From: Takakia lepidozioides | Lineage: Eukaryota; Streptophyta; Takakiopsida; Takakiales; Takakiaceae | NCBI GenBank assembly: GCA_030704615.1 | Contig: CM060733.1 | Span: 65,412,001-65,472,000, forward strand | Reading direction: 5' to 3' | Length of the DNA: 60,000 nucleotides | Shown: positions 56,578 through 60,000 of the stretch, one piece after another | Position numbering within the stretch: position 1 is the stretch's first letter | How the letters are laid out: every line of letters begins with the position of its first letter | Made by a program: the position numbers and the translations under genes | The notes under the pieces: generated by a model | Told to the model about the DNA's origin: nothing | Database searches by the model: none | The model's input: only the letters and a program-made list of their open reading frames with translations

Positions 56578-58464
56578 TCAAATCAGCTGTGCTTTTCGGA
56601 AATCAGCAACGACACCTTTTTTATCCTCTCCTTTTTCAGAATACAGCACCTGTACCCATCACATCCCATATGTGAAGCGATTAGAAAATAGAATTGAATT
56701 CATGGAATCCTTCGAGGTTAATTTGCACTCCATAAGGAACAAAAAATAACCTCTCACAGCCAACAACACTGTATGTGCAAGATGAGCTTCAATTTGGAAG
56801 GTATCAAACATGGAAGTAACAGGAACGCTGGTGTTTTACTACTGCTCATCTTACCATTCCCCAATGAACACCCTTCCTCCATCCCCTCAAGAGAGAAGGA
56901 AGATAATGGAATGAGAGACACAGAACAATTCTTGGTATACAGAAACTACTGTGGGAGGAGTTTGTACCTTGTCAATGATGCCGTACTCAACAGCTTCATC
57001 TGGGCTGAAGTATTTGGGTCGTCGGATATCCTCCTCAATCTTCTCTGGAGAATGTCCGGTGTGCCTTGAATATAAACCCACCTGCTCAAACAGGCTTACC
57101 CCAATCAAATCATGTCGGTTTACAACCTTCCAGGAAGGACACAAACCACTCCGATCCAGAACTGCAATCAACCCTCAGACCAAATGGTACTCACCCCCAG
57201 GCCCACACTCCAAAGGTAGTGAGTAGCTTGCCCCCAAGAATCCATGGAGAAATTCCAACAGAAAACAAAACCAGTGCATGTACTTAGAATGAAGAAGAGG
57301 TAACTATAGTACCAGCTCAGCCTTCACATTCCGGACTTCCTTCCGAGCGATGTCAATATCCGTCGCTTGACCACGAAACTGAGCAATTGGCTGCTCATTT
57401 CCACATTCCCAAGAACCGTAAGTCAAAATCTTGACCACGCTCACTGTTAATGCAGAATACGTCTCCCTCATCTCTACCATCAACCCCCCTTCCCAAACAA
57501 AAGCATACGCGAATGGAGGAAAACTTGCTTCTTTGCCAGTAATCCTTATGTATATACATGAGTTTTGCACCAGAATCAGTGGCTGATTTATTATATCAGA
57601 CCATGCCTTTCCATTCCTCTTTCTATTCTGTCTGAGCACTATGCAGGGCACCCAGGAGGTGACTAGTGTGGAAGAATATCGAGCCAAAGGTGGTGATATG
57701 AGTTTGGATCACTGCACCTTCTACGTGTTTCTATGCTCTACAATATCAGAGCAAGCGAAACTGTGGCAGTGCATGATGTGCAGACTTGCATCCAAATGTC
57801 CACAGTAGTGGTGAGGCAATCAACATCAAGCTTTCCAAAGGATTTATGCCATTTTTTAAAATGATATGAAATGAACACTGGAGGAGCTGAGCACATAGGA
57901 CGGGGGCAGTTCTGGGCTGCATTCAGACTCTGGTGGGTAGATACCATTAACCAGCTCCCAGAGGAGTGCACCATGCTGGAACCAAATTGACAAGGATATG
58001 TAACTGCCAATGTTTACAGGGAAACGTAAATTAGTACGTCTGTAAGATTGACGAGCTACCAAGGCCAAGTAGACCATCTCCAAGAGAAGGGAAGTAGGAC
58101 CTGCTTGATCATAATGGTGGAGGATGGTAGAGAAGCACGGTTGCCCTTGGATCCAGCAGCAAGGAGCAAAGCTGCCTCCCCCCAGGCATTGCCTATACAG
58201 AGTGTGAAAATGGGTGGTTTCACGTACCTACACAACAGATCGCACATTCCACAGCACCGTAACCAAAAAAACTTCTGAAATTTTTCATGCCATTGCACAA
58301 AAGCAAAAGCCATCTTTGTGTGGTGAAAAGTACTTCCAAAAAAATTAATTTCCACAACATGCAAGGAGAGGGAAAAGAACCAGCATATGAAGGCAATGTA
58401 TAAAGTACCTCATTGTATCATAGATGGCAAAAGCCTCTGTTTCATAACCAAGCTTCTCCCCATC
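56578..58464 (-). CDS. ClpR4: Plastid Clp protease non-catalytic subunit, ClpR4-like (3' five exons)
   Basis: Exons (minus): 58464-58409, 58227-58101, 57390-57313, 57081-56968, 56649-56578. All have GT-AG borders and join in phase: DGEKLGYETEAFAIYDTMR, YVKPPIFTLCIGNAWGEAAL, QPIAQFRGQATDIDIARKEV, GLYSRHTGHSPEKIEEDIRR, PKYFSPDEAVEYGIIDK and a last exon ending FRKAQLI. The Ser of the ClpP active-site GxAxS is Gly (GNAWG), so this is a ClpR, which fills the plastid Clp core ring without catalysing proteolysis. R4 as opposed to R1-R3 is from recall of the C-terminus. The 5' exons with transit peptide are not in the window before the LINE. The only clear host gene here, and apparently intact. Confidence 0.85.
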
Positions 58465-59430
58465 CTGCACAATACATCAAATCGTGTCTACTGAGAAAAT
58501 ACAGCTAACAATGCAGTAAATGCCCTTTCCTCATCCATCCCAAACACTTCAGACACACACAGGCTGTATTGTGCTTTTCGAGTTTCTGCCATCCCTGGCA
58601 GAGGCTTCAATCCTGAAGTGGCTAATGGAGCCAGGATGAGGCATTCCATCTTTTTGCAACATTTGGGGTTGGCCCTCTTTGGTTCTACTGTGTCACATGG
58701 GCCTTTGGGCTCCTCTGGATCTGATGACCTTCTTCTGTATCACACTTTCTCTTTCTCTCTCTTGTGTAGATTTTGGCAATAATCAAAGGTTACTTAGTAT
58801 ACTTTTGAGACAGTCACATCATACCTGTGGCGTACTAGAGGCTACAGCAGCAGCACTGAAATTGACATTGTGAATTCAACATGATGTCTAACCTAGCCCA
58901 TATATGGAACATGAAGTTCCCTCTGTAAGCAGATGTCGTGGGTGGGCAACAACTGAAACGACTTCAGGGAAACTGTATGCCTAACTTCATTTTGTCGACA
59001 TTCTTCATGCTTCCGACATGGCATTAGATGCTTCAGCCTCCAAGTCAGTTTCATCTAGCAGGGTCAGTTCTTTAGGCTGAGCCTCAAGATTTTGAAAGTT
59101 GGTGAACAGAGGTGCAGTGAATATTTTCTTGATGGTCCTAAAGAGGGTCGCTCTCTGACGAGAATACCCCTGGGGCATTGTATCGGAAATGGATTTTGTC
59201 TTCAGGCTGCCTGCACATCGGGCATTGACAATCTTCCAGCTCTCGACATGACGAGTTCAAAGTCAGATGGTGGGGTCGGTTGAATCGTATGCCTGATACC
59301 AGATACCCTAAGATGATCGACTCTATATCTTAGAAGAAAGACCGTCCTGTTAAACAGGCTAGTCCTGGAGGAAAAGGGAGAGAGATGCTAGTACCTGAAT
59401 CTAATTGTTGTGCAGCTCACACACTGCAGA
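58465..59430. other. Probable intron or upstream region of the ClpR4-like gene
   Basis: The next upstream ClpR exon (expected to end in the STGTTK-type motif) was searched for on the minus strand and not found, so this is likely long intron sequence interrupted on its left side by a LINE. Confidence 0.4.
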
Positions 59431-59434
59431 TTGA

Positions 59435-60000
59435 TTCTTGTGTGAAGGCTCTCTAGATATCAAGGTAAGTGCCACTACTCGAGTGAGCTCTCACAATGGT
59501 AGTGTCTGTCCCCTCTTCTTCTGCCCAAACTGGGTGCAGGGTCTATGGCCACAAGGCTATGGCAAACGTCTTATGAGTAACATCTCTTTCTCTCTCTCTC
59601 TCAAAGTCACACCAGCCCTTATGTTTGCGGATGACTTCGCAGGCATAGGGGAGACTCCAACCAATCTCCAGGAGTTGATTGATTGCGCGAAGAGATACTT
59701 TGATCTTTGGGGGCTAGAGGCTAATGTCAGCAAATGTGCAGTGGTAGCATTCAACGACAGAGGAGAGGGAGGAAGTGATCTTAAGTGGCAGTGGGGTAGC
59801 CAAGAGATCCCGGTCCTCCCTTCCTACACTTACCTGGGCGTTGAGTTTTCCTCCAATTGTAATTGGGATGCACATATCCGGAAAGTTGTTCAAACTGGCA
59901 AGGGCAAAGCTCTGGGGCTCACTAAATTTTTCCACTGCAGAGGGGTCAACTCTGAGGTTAAGAAAACCATGCTTTGCCGCGTTATTAGACCTGCCTTGGA
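59435..60000 (+). mobile_element. LINE-type (non-LTR) reverse transcriptase, 5'-incomplete and cut by the window edge
   Basis: The frame is open from about 59435 to the edge. From 59603: VTPALMFADDFAGIGETP contains the RT catalytic (Y/F)xDD as FADD, followed by LIDCAKRYFDLWGLEANVSK (the typical ...WGL.vN..Kt block), YTYLGVEFSSNCNWDAHI (thumb YLG motif) and KKTMLCRVIRPALE. The motifs upstream of FADD (PQGxPLSP) are not present, so it is 5'-truncated or frameshifted near a TCTCTC tract. Confidence 0.8.

Overview
This is a eukaryotic, repeat-dominated window from a green-lineage (streptophyte) nuclear genome. The support is a spliced gene for a plastid ClpR-type subunit at the right edge, a Ty3/gypsy element with a plant-type initiator-Met primer-binding site, and canonical GT-AG introns. 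A charophyte alga such as Chara is my guess, an inference I cannot test here. Almost everything except the ClpR gene is mobile or repeat DNA.

Layout. 1-13,747 (arm A) and 39,863 to about 47,100 (arm B) are an imperfect inverted duplication around a 26 kb spacer. Each arm carries a long multi-exon gene with a diverged DNA-methyltransferase-like domain (minus strand in arm A, plus strand in arm B), a cluster of 18-20 bp palindromes, and divergently oriented a MULE/SWIM-type transposase gene (13,494-16,749 in arm A; only its first exon at 39,863-40,110 in arm B). In arm A ten exons join in phase across all introns to about 1,441 codons. That copy has one TAG in exon 2 and is split there by a 5,809 bp transposon (4,709-10,517) flanked by the 8 bp duplication CCCTGCTG. 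Removing the transposon and one duplication restores the frame exactly. The inserted element carries remnants of the same transposase and of the last exon of the same methyltransferase-like gene, and its right terminus matches the one lying about 850 bp beyond the methyltransferase-like gene of arm B. I therefore read transposase, palindrome cluster and methyltransferase-like gene as parts of one large MULE-type transposon, and the 5.8 kb element as a deletion derivative that landed in a relative.

Spacer, 17-39.8 kb: a TGTGACGGGC minisatellite (17.3-17.66 kb); a duplicated decayed coding segment (18.5-20.1 kb); a roughly 1,010 bp tandem repeat (20.7-24.1 kb); a broken gene with coiled coil and RING-like finger (24.8-26.9 kb, minus); two arrays of short hairpins (27.2-30.35 and 34.0-35.64 kb), the first with TATA-bearing leader modules; a decayed hAT transposase (30.6-33.4 kb, minus); and a decayed Ty3/gypsy element (35.9-39.5 kb, minus).

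Right part: transposon terminus (47.2-47.4 kb), a second Ty3/gypsy element with gag, protease, RT, RNase H and truncated integrase (47.4-51.1 kb), an inverted copy of the transposon terminus (52.5-52.66 kb), unknown and Helitron-like fragments (52.9-54.2 kb), a third diverged 5' fragment of the methyltransferase-like gene (54.99-55.85 kb), five exons of a ClpR4-like gene (56.58-58.46 kb, minus) and the start of a LINE reverse transcriptase (59.4 kb to the edge). Gene models rest on hand-read splice sites and reading frames. No transcript or database evidence was available.
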